Assembly: GCA_041687495.1 (NCBI GenBank)
Contig: JAWLBR010000025.1
Location: forward strand, 1-34,283
Origin: JAWLBR01 sp041687495
GTDB taxonomy: Bacteria; Bacillota; Limnochordia; DTU087; JAAYGB01
Direction: 5' to 3'
DNA: 34,283 nt
Of the stretch, positions 33,057 through 34,283 are shown one piece after another (the stretch's first letter is position 1; each line of letters starts with the position of its first letter). The notes beneath the pieces were generated by a model, which was not told the origin of the DNA, made no database searches, and was given only the letters and a program-made list of their open reading frames with translations. A program made the translations under genes and the position numbers.

Positions 33057-34118
33057 ATGGTAAGCGAGATAGCCGTAATCGGCGCCGGAAGTTGGGGAAC
33101 TGCGCTGTCTTTAGTCCTAGCTGATAACGGTTACCGGGTACGTCTATGGGGGAATCGTCTTTCTACCATCGAGGAGATCAACCAAGACCATAGAAACTCA
33201 CGATACCTTCCCGGGCTGGACCTGCCTGTCGAGATTATGGGCTATACCTGCCTTGAGCAAGCTATCAAGGGAGTGGATACGCTTTTAGTAGTAGTTCCGA
33301 CGGCGGCGATGGCCGAGGTCTGCAGCAACCTAGCAAAGGTTCTTACAACCCCCGTGACGCTGATTCACGCCAGCAAAGGCATTGAACCTGAGACCCTTCA
33401 GAGAGTCTCTCAGATTATTGAAACTACGCTTCCCGAGCATCTACGAAAAGCCGTGGTGGTTCTCTCTGGGCCAAGTCACGCCGAAGAAGTCAGCGTTAGG
33501 CATCCAACAACAATAGTGGCGTCATCCGCAGACCGAAAAGCAGCCAAGCAGATCCAGGATCTGTTCGTCAACCAATATCTGCGGGTGTACACCAACCCCG
33601 ATGTTGTCGGCGTTGAGTTAGGCGGTGCCCTCAAGAATATCATCGCGCTTGGCGCTGGAATGTCCGATGGGTTGGGTTTTGGAGACAATGCCAAAGCGGC
33701 CTTGATTACACGGGGTTTGGCTGAGATTGCCCGACTGGGTGTAAAACTCGGAGCAAATCCACTGACGTTTTTGGGCCTAACCGGCGTTGGAGACCTGGTA
33801 GTCACTTGCACAAGCCAACACAGCCGCAACTGGAGGGCAGGCAATCTCCTCGGTCGAGGTCACTCGCTGCAGGAAGTACTCAACCGAATGGAAATGGTGG
33901 TTGAAGGCATTCCAACCACGCGGGCAGCCTATCGGCTCTCCCGCCGTGAGGGGGTAGATATGCCCATCACTGAAGTTCTTTACCAAGTACTGTTCGAGAG
34001 CAAAAACCCACAGGACGCGGCCGAAGAATTGATGGAAAGGGGCAAAACCCATGAAATGGCGGACATTTCCCTGTCCTATCACCAGCGGCTTCTCTACGAT
34101 CAAAGCTTGACCCTCTGA
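33057..34118 (+). CDS. gpsA: Glycerol-3-phosphate dehydrogenase [NAD(P)+]
   Basis: Soluble NAD(P)-dependent sn-glycerol-3-phosphate dehydrogenase of 353 residues, reducing dihydroxyacetone phosphate to glycerol 3-phosphate for phospholipid synthesis. Motifs: the Rossmann fold IAVIGAGSWGTALS at residues 5-18, VLSGPSHAEEV, the catalytic lysine Lys193 in GGALKNIIALGAGMSDGL and the substrate site GDLVVTCTSQHSRN. The full family length is present. The ATG at 33057 is preceded by GGGGGAG at a long 12-nt spacing; the next upstream in-frame start has no better site. It is convergent with the rRNA operon, with a hairpin in between. This is the housekeeping enzyme, distinct from the GlpA-like flavoenzyme at 12336-13805. 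Confidence 0.97.
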   Translation: MVSEIAVIGAGSWGTALSLVLADNGYRVRLWGNRLSTIEEINQDHRNSRYLPGLDLPVEIMGYTCLEQAIKGVDTLLVVVPTAAMAEVCSNLAKVLTTPVTLIHASKGIEPETLQRVSQIIETTLPEHLRKAVVVLSGPSHAEEVSVRHPTTIVASSADRKAAKQIQDLFVNQYLRVYTNPDVVGVELGGALKNIIALGAGMSDGLGFGDNAKAALITRGLAEIARLGVKLGANPLTFLGLTGVGDLVVTCTSQHSRNWRAGNLLGRGHSLQEVLNRMEMVVEGIPTTRAAYRLSRREGVDMPITEVLYQVLFESKNPQDAAEELMERGKTHEMADISLSYHQRLLYDQSLTL

Positions 34119-34152
34119 ACGATTCGCGCGCAGCGTCAGACAAGAATGGCAA

Positions 34153-34183
34153 AAGACAGCTAAGCAAAACGCTTAGCTGTCTT
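34153..34183 (-). terminator. rRNA operon terminator, likely bidirectional
   Basis: A perfect 13-bp stem (AAGACAGCTAAGC/GCTTAGCTGTCTT) with a 5-nt loop lies between convergent gpsA and the 5S rRNA gene. On the minus strand the stem's own 3' end runs into a short T tract (CTTTTG), as expected for the rRNA terminator, and it can also stop gpsA transcripts. Confidence 0.85.
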
Positions 34184-34191
34184 CAGAAAAG

Positions 34192-34283
34192 GAATCCGGC
34201 AACGAGCTACTCTCCCACCGGGTCACCCCGACAGTACCATCACCGCTGGAGGGCTTAACTTCTGTGTTCGAGATGGGAACAGG
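34192..34283 (-). rRNA. rrf: 5S ribosomal RNA, 3' part (cut by window end)
   Basis: Read on the minus strand, the sequence contains the highly conserved 5S segments CCTGTTCCCATCTCGAACAC, AGAAGTTAAGCCCTCCAGCG, GATGGTACTGTCGGGGTGAC and GGGAGAGTAG, ending near GCCGGATTCC. About 92 of roughly 117 nt are present; the 5' end lies beyond the window. It is the last gene of an rRNA operon transcribed leftwards. The 3' boundary is accurate to a few bases. Confidence 0.96.

Noticed and set aside
1..34283. CRISPR arrays, prophage, insertion sequences, toxin-antitoxin or defence islands, tRNA genes
   Set aside because: No regularly spaced repeats, transposase or integrase motifs, paired small toxin genes or tRNA-like cloverleafs were found on either strand.

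Overview
The window looks like a chromosomal stretch of an uncultured, probably anaerobic, Gram-positive-type bacterium (Bacillota, possibly a deep clostridia-like lineage). The reasons are strong AGGAGG-type ribosome binding sites in front of nearly every gene, frequent GTG and TTG starts, intrinsic hairpin-plus-U terminators, a lysine (L-box) riboswitch with a transcription terminator, and about half G+C. The assignment is inference; no 16S rRNA gene is present. A run of ten Ns at 4428-4437 shows that this is a draft scaffold.

Layout. (1) 1-7.8 kb, minus strand: a URO-D family protein, a nitrilase-superfamily amidohydrolase, an enolase-superfamily dehydratase/racemase-like enzyme, a TIM-barrel sugar isomerase/epimerase, a D-2-hydroxyacid dehydrogenase, an AraC regulator with a cupin-like sensor and a Gfo/Idh/MocA oxidoreductase. 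This looks like a catabolic locus for a sugar or sugar acid. (2) 8.1-10.7 kb: a small channel-like membrane protein and an MFS transporter with a long cytoplasmic tail. (3) 10.8-13.8 kb: a cysteine-type sulfatase divergent from a GlpA-like FAD oxidoreductase that carries a C-terminal four-cysteine domain. (4) 13.9-17.6 kb: a GH78 alpha-L-rhamnosidase and a BNR-propeller protein. (5) 17.9-20.1 kb: an NhaC-superfamily transporter behind a complete lysine riboswitch and terminator, so it is better read as a lysine transporter (LysW-like) than as a generic Na+/H+ antiporter. (6) 20.2-22.7 kb: an AraC/GyrI-type regulator broken by an in-frame TAG, divergent from a CrtI-like FAD enzyme. (7) 22.8-28.4 kb: a small membrane protein, then a tightly packed five-gene operon (Asp/Glu racemase-like, FGGY kinase, class II FBP-type aldolase, class II aldolase/adducin protein, DUF1537 kinase) that probably catabolises a sugar or short sugar acid. 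(8) 28.6-34.1 kb: a hemolysin III family protein, a PHP phosphatase, a GH95 alpha-L-fucosidase and gpsA. (9) The window ends inside a 5S rRNA gene on the minus strand, the end of an rRNA operon.

How the genes fit together. GH95, GH78, the BNR protein and the sulfatase lack recognisable secretion signals. The simplest reading is that imported (possibly sulfated) fucose- or rhamnose-containing oligosaccharides are trimmed in the cytoplasm, and the products pass to the kinase/aldolase/dehydratase modules. No ABC importer, fucose isomerase or rhamnose isomerase is in the window, so the substrates of the two catabolic modules are unassigned.

Most unusual points: the riboswitch-transporter pair; two genes interrupted by single in-frame stop codons (URO-D near its C-terminus, AraC/GyrI between its two DNA-binding helices); the two-kinase, two-aldolase operon; and AraC-like 21-bp-spaced direct repeats in front of the Gfo/Idh/MocA gene. 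No CRISPR array, phage, transposon or defence system is visible.
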